From: Wolbachia endosymbiont of Folsomia candida
GTDB taxonomy: Bacteria; Pseudomonadota; Alphaproteobacteria; Rickettsiales; Anaplasmataceae
NCBI RefSeq assembly: GCF_001931755.2
Contig: NZ_CP015510.2
Location: forward strand, 434,001 to 498,000
Direction of reading: 5' to 3'
DNA: 64,000 nucleotides
The notes below the pieces were generated by a model. The model had not been told where the DNA came from. It ran no database searches and saw nothing but the letters and a program-made list of their open reading frames with translations. Of the stretch, positions 30,078-38,961 are shown piece by piece (position 1 is the stretch's first letter; every line of letters begins with the position of its first letter). The position numbers and the translations under genes are program-made.

Positions 30078-30773
30078 TTATTCAATATATTCCTTCCAAA
30101 GTGGGTTATTAATTTTACCAAGCAATTTCTTGTGTGCATTGATTTCTTCATTATTTGGTGAATATTTCCTACGAGCCAAATTATGTGTTTTATGTTGGAT
30201 AAATGTGCCACCACCCTCTTGATCTTCTTCACTATCAAACAAAAAGGTTTGTAACCCTCCTGTGAGTTCAACGTAAACTTTTGCAAGCAGTTGAGCATCG
30301 ATCAGTGCACCATGCAGTTCTCTATCATCCAGTGATATATCAAAACGTTTACATAATGCATTTAAAGAAGCAGGAGAGCCTGCAAATTTCTTTCGTGCAA
30401 GAGGCAGCGTATCTACTACTCTGTCTGAGGAAATGAGTCTAGCGTTTAGCTTGCTGAGCTCCATATTAAGGAACTTAACGTCAAATGCAGCGTTATGAAT
30501 GACTAAAATGTCATCTGATATAAACTCAAGAAATTCAAGTGCAACGTTTGAAAACAACGGTTTATCTTTTACAAAATTTTCACTAATACCATGAATCTTA
30601 AATGAGTGATAAGGTATATCTCTTTCTGGGTTAATGTATTGATGAAATACATTACCTGTTGGAATACGATTAATTAATTCCACACAACCTATTTCAATAA
30701 TGCGATGACCAGATGCAATGTCAAGACCAGTTGTTTCAGTATCAAGGGCTATTTCGCGTAGCTTATTTCCCAT
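30078..30773 (-). CDS. dnaQ: DNA polymerase III epsilon subunit (3'-5' proofreading exonuclease)
   Basis: DEDDh exonuclease that proofreads for the replicative polymerase. ExoI motif LDTETTG has Asp11 and Glu13. ExoII is HNAAFDVKFLN. ExoIII is HGALIDAQLLAKVY, with the catalytic His and Asp. The 231 residues are the expected length for an alphaproteobacterial epsilon. Probably transcribed with the upstream Tim44-like gene, 29 bp away on the same strand. Confidence 0.95.
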   Translation of the reverse strand: MGNKLREIALDTETTGLDIASGHRIIEIGCVELINRIPTGNVFHQYINPERDIPYHSFKIHGISENFVKDKPLFSNVALEFLEFISDDILVIHNAAFDVKFLNMELSKLNARLISSDRVVDTLPLARKKFAGSPASLNALCKRFDISLDDRELHGALIDAQLLAKVYVELTGGLQTFLFDSEEDQEGGGTFIQHKTHNLARRKYSPNNEEINAHKKLLGKINNPLWKEYIE

Positions 30774-30802
30774 AATTAATTAATGATTAAATAAAACTAA
30801 TC

Positions 30803-31468
30803 TTACTTGCCATTTGTTACTAAATCCTTATCGTTATTTGTCTTTTTGTAGTTAATCGAAACAAGCAACCAACTTGGGTCTGATGAATTAATATTTTTTT
30901 TGAATTGCCATACATCCTCAACTTTATTAATAGTGGATGTACTGCCTGATATAATATTTTCTGAGCTATCTTTAACAAAGTTAATTTGTTCTGAAAGAAA
31001 ATAAACAGAAATAAACACTACGTTTTTTACCAACTTAATCTCTGTAATTTTTTGTGTAATGATAGAAACAATTATAGATTCATGTAACTCTTTACGGTGT
31101 TTAATCTTCTCTGCAAAATCATTATATAAGTCCTTATCCAGAAGTGATTTTAACTGAGTCAAATTTCCTTCATTGAAATATTTTATTATTAATTCAAAAG
31201 CTATGCTTGAGCCTTTTATAAAGTGGGAAATAGAGAAATCCTTGTTTTTTTTTAATATTTGCTCATAAGTGTCTTTTATTGAATTTTCATCATGGCTTTC
31301 AATGTAATCTTCAATATTTTCTAGCACATTATCAGCTTCTCTGCCTCGACTTACATCCAATACGCTAGTTAGCTTTTTTAGGCTGAGATTGGTTGATCTT
31401 CCTAAAGAATTATATAAACGCGAAAAAATGAACGCAGCTAATAAAGCATATATTACAAGCTCTATCAT
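30803..31468 (-). CDS. Tim44-like domain membrane protein
   Basis: 221 residues with an N-terminal membrane anchor (MIELVIYALLAAFIFSRLY) followed by a soluble Tim44-like domain: SISHFIKGSSIAFELIIKYF, then a C-terminal alpha/beta part ending in SWLLVSINYKK. Alphaproteobacterial Tim44-like proteins are related to the mitochondrial import motor component; the bacterial role is not settled. It lies upstream of dnaQ in the same direction and is divergent from secB. Recognition rests on overall pattern and genomic setting. Confidence 0.75.
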   Translation of the reverse strand: MIELVIYALLAAFIFSRLYNSLGRSTNLSLKKLTSVLDVSRGREADNVLENIEDYIESHDENSIKDTYEQILKKNKDFSISHFIKGSSIAFELIIKYFNEGNLTQLKSLLDKDLYNDFAEKIKHRKELHESIIVSIITQKITEIKLVKNVVFISVYFLSEQINFVKDSSENIISGSTSTINKVEDVWQFKKNINSSDPSWLLVSINYKKTNNDKDLVTNGK

Positions 31469-31563
31469 AGTAACTCAACTCCTTGGTATATAAAAGTATC
31501 TGAACATTATTAATTATTAATGAAAATATAGTTGTTTTCTATCAAATTATAATTAAATTTGCT

Positions 31564-31581
31564 ATTCATTTGTAAATGAAT
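31564..31581. promoter_or_regulatory. Palindrome upstream of secB
   Basis: attcattt-gt-aaatgaat is a perfect 18-bp inverted repeat 55 nt before the secB ATG. A possible -10 (TATAAG, 31588-31593) lies just after it. It could be an operator or simply AT-rich symmetry. Confidence 0.35.
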
Positions 31582-31635
31582 ATATTGTATAAGAAAGTAT
31601 TAAATATTTCAACTCAATTAATGGAGACGTAAGCA

Positions 31636-32139
31636 ATGTCACGGCACAAAATGAGAATTCACGGTCAATATATCAAAGATCTATCATTTGAAAATCCAAA
31701 TTCATCATTCCTTTCTTCAAACAAAGCTCCAGATATTAACGTAATGGTTAATATAAATTCGGCAAAATTGGAAGGTACGGAAAGCAAAGGCGGAATGGAT
31801 GAAGAAAAATCTTTTCATGAAATTACCTTACATATAGAAGTTAAAGCAACAATAAAAGATGAAGGTGCAGACGATACGGTAGCTTTCATTTGTGATGCAA
31901 AATATTGTGGTATTTTTTCAATAGAAAACCTTAAAGAATTGAGTGAAGAAGAGATTAGACAAGCTTTATTTATTGGTGGCCCTGTTTTTCTTTTTCCTTT
32001 TGCAAGAGAAATAATTGCAAGAATTACAAGTAGTGGTGGATTCCCTCCGCTTATGCTAGATCCTATAGATTTTGATACTATGTATCAGCAGCAGAGTCAG
32101 CAGCAAAAAAGTAACGGTGGTAATTCCAATTTTAACTAA
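31636..32139 (+). CDS. secB: Protein-export chaperone SecB
   Basis: Tetrameric cytosolic chaperone that keeps precursors unfolded for SecA. The 167-residue product has the family's QYIKDLSFENPN start, the beta-sheet segment FHEITLHIEVKAT, the GIFSIENL segment, and the conserved PFAREIIARITSSGGFPPLMLDPIDF block. The gene is 44 bp upstream of acnA on the same strand, suggesting cotranscription. A Gln/Asn-rich tail ends the protein. Confidence 0.95.
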   Translation: MSRHKMRIHGQYIKDLSFENPNSSFLSSNKAPDINVMVNINSAKLEGTESKGGMDEEKSFHEITLHIEVKATIKDEGADDTVAFICDAKYCGIFSIENLKELSEEEIRQALFIGGPVFLFPFAREIIARITSSGGFPPLMLDPIDFDTMYQQQSQQQKSNGGNSNFN

Positions 32140-32183
32140 TATGGTGTAACATACCTGTATGCTCGGTTAATATTTGAGATCAA

Positions 32184-34802
32184 ATGAATAACTCTTTAAA
32201 TTCAAAAACGACTTTAAACATTGGTGGAAAGTCATACAACTACTTTAGCCTTATTACTGCTGGTAAATTTTTAGGAATAGATATAACTAAATTGCCATGT
32301 TCGCTGAAGGTTTTACTTGAAAATTTATTGCGTAATGAAGACGGAGTGAACGTAAAGCTGGACGATATAAAAACGCTAGCAAGTTGCGTTAATAAACATG
32401 CTAATCACGAAATCAGTTACAAGCCAGCACGAGTGTTGATGCAAGATTTTACAGGAGTTCCTGCTGTTGTTGATTTAGCTTCTATGCGAAGCTATGTAAA
32501 GAAAAATGGAGGAAACCCAAGCAACATAAATCCATCTGTGCCTGTTGATCTTGTGATTGACCATTCTGTTCAAGTAGACAGTTATGGAAACACTTCTGCA
32601 TTCAATAAAAATGTTGAACTCGAAATAAAAAGAAATTTGGAGAGATATAAATTCTTAAAGTGGGGAGAGTCATCCCTCACAAATTTTAGGGTAGTTCCAC
32701 CAGGTACAGGAATCTGTCACCAGGTGAATCTTGAGTATTTAGCACAAGTTGTGTGTGATAATGACTGGACTCTGTATCCTGACACAGTAGTTGGTACTGA
32801 CAGCCACACTACAATGATTAATGGCTTGTCGGTTCTTGGTTGGGGTGTGGGTGGCATAGAAGCTGAGTCCGTGATGCTTGGGCAACCAATTAGTATGGTA
32901 ATTCCAGAGGTGGTAGGGTTTAAATTAACAGGCAAGCTGCAGGAAGGAATAACTGCGACTGACTTAGTTCTAACAATTACAAATATTTTAAGAACAAAAG
33001 GTGTTGTTGGTAAATTTGTAGAATTTTATGGCAATGGGCTGGATTATTTATCTCTAGCGGATAGGGCCACTATAGCTAACATGGCTCCAGAGTATGGTGC
33101 AACATGTGGATTTTTTCCAATTGATCAGAAAACACTTGATTATTTACATTTAACAGGGCGACCGGAAGAGTTAATCAAGCTAGTTGAAGTTTACTCGAAA
33201 GAGCAGGGACTGTGGCGCAGCAATGACGAATTAGCATTTTTTGATTCACTAGAGCTTGATTTATCGAGTGTGGAACCTGTAATGGCTGGTCCTAAAAGAC
33301 CGCAAGATAAGATTTTTTTATCGCAAGTGGCAGAATCTTTTACCACATCTTTTCCTATTAATGAAACAAACGGACAGAAACAAGTTTATGGTGATCAACT
33401 ACAAGATGGCAGCGTAGTGATTGCAGCTATAACAAGTTGCACCAATACCTCTAATCCAAGTGTAATGATTGCGGCAGGGCTTGTGGCGCGTAATGCAATT
33501 AAGCTTGGGCTCAAATCAAAGTCTTGGGTTAAGACTTCACTTGCTCCGGGTTCACAAGTTGTAACAGAATATTTAGAAAAGTCAGGACTAGAGCAAGATC
33601 TAAATGCTTTGGGTTTTAATTTAGTTGGATATGGCTGCACCACTTGCATTGGAAATTCCGGTCCATTAAATAGTGATATAGAAGATGATATTAAAAATAA
33701 AAACCTAACTGTTGCTGCAGTTTTGTCTGGTAATCGTAATTTTGAAGGAAGAATTCACCCTTTAGTTAAAGCTAATTACCTTGCATCTCCACCACTTGTT
33801 GTTGCGTATGCACTTGCTGGCACTGTACAAATTGATTTAACTAAAGACCCAATATGCAAAGATAAAAATGGAAATGATGTATACCTCAAAGATATATGGC
33901 CAACAAATCATGAGATTGAGGATTGCGTTAATAAAGTTGTGACGCGCGAGATGTTCATGCAGAAATATAAGGATGTTTTTTCTGGTGATGAGCACTGGCA
34001 AGAAATAAAATGTGAAAGAAGTGAAATCTACAACTGGGATGCAAGCAGCACATACATACAAAATCCACCTTATTTTGATAATTTATTGCCTAAAAATAAT
34101 AAAGATAATTCAGTCGACATAAACGGTGCACAAATACTGGCAATGTTTGGCGATAGTGTTACTACCGATCACATTTCCCCTGCTGGAAATATTGCCTCAA
34201 ATAGCCCTGCAGGTCTATATTTAAAGGAACTTGGAGTTGAGCCTCAGGATTTTAATTCCTATGGATCACGTCGTGGTAATCATAATGTGATGATGCGCGG
34301 AACTTTTGCTAATATCAGAATAAAGAATGAAATGGTTAGCGCTGAGGGTGGCTATACAAAATATATCCCATCTCAAGAAACTATGCCGATCTTTGATGCA
34401 GCAGTGCGTTATAAGGAAAATAATGTACCTCTAATTATTGTTGCAGGAAAAGAGTATGGCACAGGTTCAAGTAGAGACTGGGCTGCAAAAGGTACATTAT
34501 TGCTTGGGATTAAAGCTGTAATTGCTGAGAGCTTTGAACGTATACATAGATCTAATCTGGTTGGTATGGGAGTTCTTCCACTTGTATTTCAAGGTGGAAC
34601 GACTAGAAAAATATTTGATGGCAATGAAGTGATTAGCATAAAAGGTAAAGTAGTACCAAATGGAAATTTGGACTGCCTGATAAAAAGAAACGATGGTTCT
34701 GAACAAACAATTCAGCTAAAGTGCTGCATTCAAACACTGACCGAAGTAGAGTATCTAAAAAGTGGTGGAGTGCTGAGTTACATACTTGCAGGCTCCAATT
34801 GA
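32184..34802 (+). CDS. acnA: Aconitate hydratase A
   Basis: Iron-sulfur enzyme that converts citrate to isocitrate in the TCA cycle. The 872 residues match the AcnA/IRP1 type. 4Fe-4S cysteine ligands lie in SCTNTSNPS and GCTTCIGNSG. Other signatures are VGTDSHTTMINGL, FGDSVTTDHISPAG and GSSRDWAAKG, the last in the swivelling C-terminal domain. Downstream of secB. A perfect hairpin at 34893-34917 may end the transcript. Confidence 0.98.
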   Translation: MNNSLNSKTTLNIGGKSYNYFSLITAGKFLGIDITKLPCSLKVLLENLLRNEDGVNVKLDDIKTLASCVNKHANHEISYKPARVLMQDFTGVPAVVDLASMRSYVKKNGGNPSNINPSVPVDLVIDHSVQVDSYGNTSAFNKNVELEIKRNLERYKFLKWGESSLTNFRVVPPGTGICHQVNLEYLAQVVCDNDWTLYPDTVVGTDSHTTMINGLSVLGWGVGGIEAESVMLGQPISMVIPEVVGFKLTGKLQEGITATDLVLTITNILRTKGVVGKFVEFYGNGLDYLSLADRATIANMAPEYGATCGFFPIDQKTLDYLHLTGRPEELIKLVEVYSKEQGLWRSNDELAFFDSLELDLSSVEPVMAGPKRPQDKIFLSQVAESFTTSFPINETNGQKQVYGDQLQDGSVVIAAITSCTNTSNPSVMIAAGLVARNAIKLGLKSKSWVKTSLAPGSQVVTEYLEKSGLEQDLNALGFNLVGYGCTTCIGNSGPLNSDIEDDIKNKNLTVAAVLSGNRNFEGRIHPLVKANYLASPPLVVAYALAGTVQIDLTKDPICKDKNGNDVYLKDIWPTNHEIEDCVNKVVTREMFMQKYKDVFSGDEHWQEIKCERSEIYNWDASSTYIQNPPYFDNLLPKNNKDNSVDINGAQILAMFGDSVTTDHISPAGNIASNSPAGLYLKELGVEPQDFNSYGSRRGNHNVMMRGTFANIRIKNEMVSAEGGYTKYIPSQETMPIFDAAVRYKENNVPLIIVAGKEYGTGSSRDWAAKGTLLLGIKAVIAESFERIHRSNLVGMGVLPLVFQGGTTRKIFDGNEVISIKGKVVPNGNLDCLIKRNDGSEQTIQLKCCIQTLTEVEYLKSGGVLSYILAGSN

Positions 34803-34892
34803 TCCTTGAGCTTAACAAAAAAAGCAGAGAGAAAGTTAAGACGTTTTTGTCATAAAAATGATGAAATAAAGATCTTCTGCATTTTCAAACAG

Positions 34893-34917
34893 ATCCTATG
34901 GCTTTTAGCCATAGGAT
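34893..34917. terminator. Perfect hairpin between convergent genes
   Basis: atcctatggct pairs with agccataggat (11-bp perfect stem, 3-nt loop). It lies between the convergent acnA and surface antigen genes and could terminate both. The same cctatgg...ccatagg core recurs at 43675-43693, so it may equally be a repeat-family member. Confidence 0.5.
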
Positions 34918-34949
34918 GGCAGAAATTTCCTTTAGAAAGAGCAATATGT

Positions 34950-35780
34950 TTAAGCTCCGCTAGAAAAGTGAACAGTAAGACCAACTTCTACGCCGTGTGT
35001 GGAAAATAATTTATTGCCTATATTTATTTCCTCAGTCACTGCAGTGCCTGAGTAAGGTGCAAAGGTGCTACTCTTTGTTTCTCCTAGCTTGTTTGCTGTA
35101 AGCTTAAAGTCAGCACCAACAGCACCAAAGTGTCTATATCCGATATGTATATTTGTATCTTCAGTCATGCGGTAATCAAGGCCAGCTTTTAATTGATATG
35201 CAGGTTTTATTGATGATTGTTCAAACATTTCCATTCTTGTCACCCCAACTCCAGCTCCTACATAAGGAGAAAAAGAAAAACGGTCATTTTTCCAATGATG
35301 ATAGACGTTTGCCATTACAGATGCATTTTCAATATGGTCATGATTGACTACTACTCCATGTTTAGTGTTGTTTGTTGCATCACCTTTTATGTATCCTATT
35401 GTCATCTGGCTGCTTGCTAAACCGATATTATCTACTTTCACAGAGGAATATATTCCCTCTAGTTCAGCTCTGTAACTATGGTTTTTAAATTCACCTGCAT
35501 AACCAATTGCTACATTTGCAGCAAACGGCGGATTATAATCTCCTTTGTACTGACTTATTAACACACCGTCTGTTTGGCTAGCAGCTCTGTCATTGATATG
35601 TAGTTTATTATTAGCTGCAGCATCCTTACCTGCAATTTTCACTTTCAGTTCACTTGTATTGTTAAAAAATTGACCGTGATATCCACCGCCAAAGTAAAAT
35701 CCTTTTGTTTCATTTGCAAAAGATTGTTGTGATAGCAGCAAAGCAAAAGCGGTTACTGCTAACGTTTTTTTATTGATCAT
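34950..35780 (-). CDS. Surface antigen of the Wsp / P44-Msp2 outer-membrane family
   Basis: 276 residues from ATG 35780. That start is chosen because AAGGGAG lies 5 nt upstream, whereas an in-frame ATG six codons earlier has no such site. A signal peptide (MINKKTLAVTAFALLLSQQSFA) precedes a beta-barrel with alternating aromatic strands: KGFYFGGGYHGQFF, FSFSPYVGAGVGVTRMEMF, NIHIGYRHFGAVGADF, HGVEVGLTVHF. This is the pattern of Rickettsiales Surface_Ag_2 porin-like proteins. It is probably a Wsp paralogue rather than Wsp itself. Confidence 0.9.
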   Translation of the reverse strand: MINKKTLAVTAFALLLSQQSFANETKGFYFGGGYHGQFFNNTSELKVKIAGKDAAANNKLHINDRAASQTDGVLISQYKGDYNPPFAANVAIGYAGEFKNHSYRAELEGIYSSVKVDNIGLASSQMTIGYIKGDATNNTKHGVVVNHDHIENASVMANVYHHWKNDRFSFSPYVGAGVGVTRMEMFEQSSIKPAYQLKAGLDYRMTEDTNIHIGYRHFGAVGADFKLTANKLGETKSSTFAPYSGTAVTEEINIGNKLFSTHGVEVGLTVHFSSGA

Positions 35781-35857
35781 TATGGCTCCCTTATTCAAAT
35801 TAGCTAATTTAATATCAATTAATTAAAAATGAGTTAATATGAAGGGTATAAATATTT

Positions 35858-35956
35858 ATTTTGTAAACATACTAAGGATTTTGTCCATTACTCCACCTTA
35901 GCATTAGCAAAAAGGCCATGTATTTTGTAGCAATCCTTATAGCTTTTTTTATGTAG
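35858..35956 (-). pseudogene. Duplicated, internally deleted fragment of mlaD
   Basis: Bases 35858-35897 repeat the 3' end of mlaD (36511-36550), and 35898-35956 repeat an internal mlaD part (about 36813-36873). The intervening 260 bp are missing. The fragment flanks the 122-aa hypothetical gene on the other side from intact mlaD. It has no start and cannot encode a working protein. Confidence 0.8.
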
Positions 35957-36042
35957 TGTGATTGGAAATGGGTTGATCACTTTTTTCGTGCAAGATAAAG
36001 CAATCAACTATTGTTTGATGTGAAGTAACTTAAGTACCTAAT

Positions 36043-36411
36043 CTAGATTTTTCTAAGGGTGACTGTACGCAACTCAGTTACGGATCGATCAGCGCTGATA
36101 GGAACTGTTTTAAGTATTAACCCTTCATGCGTTATATAAGATCCAAGGTTATTTTCTCCCTGATACCAACTTTTGCTTTTATCTATTGTGTATTTCTTTG
36201 GGTTGCCAAAATTATCGTCTTCTATTGTCCAAGACGTTAGATCCAGTGTTATCCCATGACCAAATTCTAGCTTATCGGACTCGCCATGTTTTACTTTAGC
36301 ACTCATACAAGTACGAAAGCTGTTAGGACCTTCTCTCTTCAGGCACATAAAATGATCACCGCCTTCCTCAAAAAAATCTTGAATATGTAAAAACTCATTC
36401 AAATCTATCAT
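36043..36411 (-). CDS. Hypothetical protein, 122 aa
   Basis: Not recognised. Small soluble protein without signal peptide or membrane segment, rich in polar beta-prone stretches (LEFGHGITLDLTSWTIEDD; LRTVTLRKI). It lies between intact mlaD and a deleted mlaD copy, so the gene may have arrived or been duplicated with that rearrangement. No function proposed. Confidence 0.65.
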   Translation of the reverse strand: MIDLNEFLHIQDFFEEGGDHFMCLKREGPNSFRTCMSAKVKHGESDKLEFGHGITLDLTSWTIEDDNFGNPKKYTIDKSKSWYQGENNLGSYITHEGLILKTVPISADRSVTELRTVTLRKI

Positions 36412-36508
36412 GATGTTTATCTCTTAATTTATTAAAGGTATATTATAACATAAAAATATTAATTAATTTGTAATATATAGCGCAACAGCTGAGTAACACA
36501 ATTGGAAA

Positions 36509-36964
36509 TTATTTTGTAAACATACTAAGGATTTTGTCCATTATTCCACCCATGTTTGCTTCAGCTTGAGTGTACTCTATTCTACCACCATTCAAAATCA
36601 GTTTAGTATCTGATCCAGGTGATATATTAACAAATTTGCTGCCAACAACTCCACTACTAGTGATTAGAGCTGAGCTGTCAATTGGTAATTTTATATCCCT
36701 GCTTACACACATATCAATTTGCGCTACATAAGTGGCTTTATCAAGTGATATCCCAGTGATACTTCCGATGCCTACACCTGAAATTTTAACGCTATCACCA
36801 ACTTCTATACCGTTAGCATTAGCAAAAAGGCCATGTATTTTGTAGCAATCCTTATAGCTTTTTTTTATGTAGGATAGCTTGTCAATAGCAAAAAAAATCA
36901 GAAAAATAGTAAAAATTATTACAAATAATCCAGCAGTTATTTCAAGTATATTAGATCTGCGCAT
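36509..36964 (-). CDS. mlaD: MlaD-like MCE-domain lipid-transport protein
   Basis: Inner-membrane-anchored substrate-binding component of the Mla phospholipid transport system. 151 residues: one N-terminal transmembrane helix (about 7-30) followed by a single MCE domain containing NGIEVGDSVKISGVGIGSI and SSGVVGSKFVNISPGSD. Two bases separate its start from the end of the NDUFA12-like gene, so the two are cotranscribed. Other mla genes are not in the window. Confidence 0.92.
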   Translation of the reverse strand: MRRSNILEITAGLFVIIFTIFLIFFAIDKLSYIKKSYKDCYKIHGLFANANGIEVGDSVKISGVGIGSITGISLDKATYVAQIDMCVSRDIKLPIDSSALITSSGVVGSKFVNISPGSDTKLILNGGRIEYTQAEANMGGIMDKILSMFTK

Positions 36965-36966
36965 CT

Positions 36967-37281
36967 TCAGTTTTTAGGATTCCAGCTTTCATAGTAGTTA
37001 TTCACTTTTTGATTTGGATAGTATGAATCTTTTGTTCCAGTTAGATTAGGCATGTGCTTTAGTTTCCTTTTTTTATTATTAATCGGCACTGCATTGTCGG
37101 TATAGTGAAGCCATATATGCCATTCTGGAGGCACTCTTGTAGGCTCAGAAATTCCGCTATATTCAACCCACCTTTTTCCCTTGCTTGATTCATAGTAAGA
37201 ATTTCCATTTTCATCTTTTCCTACAAATTTACCACCTCTCCGTAACATGCGTTTTATTGTGTTACAAATTTTAGATAACAT
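36967..37281 (-). CDS. NDUFA12 / B17.2-like NADH:ubiquinone oxidoreductase subunit
   Basis: 104-residue homologue of the supernumerary mitochondrial complex I subunit that alphaproteobacteria share with mitochondria. Diagnostic segments are KFVGKDENGNSYYE, KRWVEYSG, the VPPEWHIWLHYTDN core, and a C-terminal NYYESWNP. First gene of a two-gene unit with mlaD, an arrangement plausible for Rickettsiales. Confidence 0.92.
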   Translation of the reverse strand: MLSKICNTIKRMLRRGGKFVGKDENGNSYYESSKGKRWVEYSGISEPTRVPPEWHIWLHYTDNAVPINNKKRKLKHMPNLTGTKDSYYPNQKVNNYYESWNPKN

Positions 37282-37345
37282 AAGGGTATCAAAACAAAAA
37301 GTATTATATATAATAATGGTTTAACAGTCTATTAACAACAATTTA

Positions 37346-38845
37346 ATGCAATTACCAATTTTACAAGTTATTATACCAATAATTGCATCGATGTTTTGTT
37401 TTCTTATCAAGAAACACAAGGTATCTTGGTTTATTTCTTTTATTACCACAACAGTTACTCTTATCATTTCATCGATACTACTCATTAAAACATATAAAGG
37501 CGAAATTATAACTTATCACCTTGGGGATTGGATTCCTCCATATGGGATAGAGTTAAGAATTGACATATTAAACTCCTTGATTCTCACAATGGTGAATTTT
37601 ATTGCACTAATCAGTGTGCTTTATAGCTTTCACATTAATGAAAAGGAGATTAGCACAAATAAAATCAGTGGTTTTTATTCTTTATTTTTATTGTGCCTCA
37701 GTGGACTGCTTGGAATTTTAGTTACAAATGACATATTTAACCTCTACGTTTTCTTAGAGATTTCATCGATTTCCTCTTATGTGCTAGTTTCGATGGGAAG
37801 AGATAAAAGAGCTCTGGTTGCAGCATTTGAATACCTAATTAGCGGTACGATAGGAGCAACATTTTACTTATTTGGTATTGGGCTTTTGTATTCCATGACA
37901 GGAACGCTAAATATGTCTGATATGGCTGAAAGAATAGTACCGTTATACGACAATAATATTATAAAACTTGGTACATTGTTCATTTTTGTTGGCCTCTCGA
38001 TCAAAATGGCGCTATTTCCACTTAGCAGATGGTTGGTCAATGCATACAGCGAAGCACCGAGTTTCATTAGCGTATTTTTTTCAGGCACAGTTACTAAAGT
38101 GATGATATATGTCTTTATCAGGGTCTTTTATACTGTTTTTGACCAAAATTTTTTCTTATTTAAACCGCTACTCAGTAACGTGATAATTATCCTTGCACTT
38201 TGCGCTATTATATTTGGATCAATATTTGCAATAACTGCAAAAGACATAAGAAGACTGCTTGCTAATTCTAGCGTTAGCCAGATTGGTTATATAGTGCTAG
38301 GACTCAGTTTAAACTCAAAAGCAGGTTTATTTGCAGCAATTCTTCACATAATAAATCATAGCATAATAAAAACGTCCTTATTCATGTCTGCAGGGTGCAT
38401 TTCTTATAAATTTGGTACAACAAAAATAGAGAATTTAGTAGGACTCAAGAAATCAATGCCTTATACAACGCTTGCATTTACTTTGCTAAGTTTAGCGTTA
38501 ATTGGTGTTCCGTTAACGAGTGGTTTTGTGAGCAAATGGTATATAATGAAGGCAATTATAGAATCTCATGCATGGATCTCACTTATAGTGTTCGCTTCTG
38601 GGTCTTTTCTTGCGCTCATGTACATGTGGAAAATGGTGGAAAAAATGTATTTTGGCAGCAGTATAACTGAAACTAAGAGTCCTGCACAGATTCCAGTGTC
38701 ATCAGCTACTCGAACGATACCTAACCTGGTCAGTGATGTGCCATTACCTATGCTCCTTTGCTTATTATTTATGACAGTTTTAATAGTAGCAACTGGTATA
38801 TATAGCACTCCAGTTCGATCTATGATTGAAAAATTTGCTTTTTGA
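37346..38845 (+). CDS. Mrp/Nuo-type proton antiporter subunit (MrpD-like)
   Basis: 499-residue polytopic membrane protein of the proton-antiporter (NuoL/M/N, MrpA/D) family, with about 13-14 hydrophobic helices. Family residues are seen in FLEISSISSYVLVSMGRDKRA (conserved Glu), SIKMALFPLSRWLVNAYSEAPS (conserved Lys), and SVSQIGYIVLGLSLNS with HIINHSIIKTSLFM. Closest in pattern to subunit D of monovalent cation/proton antiporters. No other mrp subunit gene is adjacent. Divergent from the NDUFA12 gene. Confidence 0.85.
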   Translation: MQLPILQVIIPIIASMFCFLIKKHKVSWFISFITTTVTLIISSILLIKTYKGEIITYHLGDWIPPYGIELRIDILNSLILTMVNFIALISVLYSFHINEKEISTNKISGFYSLFLLCLSGLLGILVTNDIFNLYVFLEISSISSYVLVSMGRDKRALVAAFEYLISGTIGATFYLFGIGLLYSMTGTLNMSDMAERIVPLYDNNIIKLGTLFIFVGLSIKMALFPLSRWLVNAYSEAPSFISVFFSGTVTKVMIYVFIRVFYTVFDQNFFLFKPLLSNVIIILALCAIIFGSIFAITAKDIRRLLANSSVSQIGYIVLGLSLNSKAGLFAAILHIINHSIIKTSLFMSAGCISYKFGTTKIENLVGLKKSMPYTTLAFTLLSLALIGVPLTSGFVSKWYIMKAIIESHAWISLIVFASGSFLALMYMWKMVEKMYFGSSITETKSPAQIPVSSATRTIPNLVSDVPLPMLLCLLFMTVLIVATGIYSTPVRSMIEKFAF

Positions 38846-38961
38846 TTTTAATTTCTCTCTCATAACATAAGCCGCATTTTTCTAGTAGAAACTATTTTTA
38901 ATGGACTTTTCATTTTTACATAATAGTGTTATAAGTATGTTGTGTAAATAGGTAGGGAGTT

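Noticed and set aside
34806..35009. Small plus-strand frame after acnA
   Set aside because: It runs through a perfect hairpin and into the antisense of the surface antigen gene, with no ribosome-binding site.
35781..35798. Upstream ATG for the surface antigen
   Set aside because: It would place six extra residues before the signal peptide, and AAGGGAG lies between it and the next ATG.
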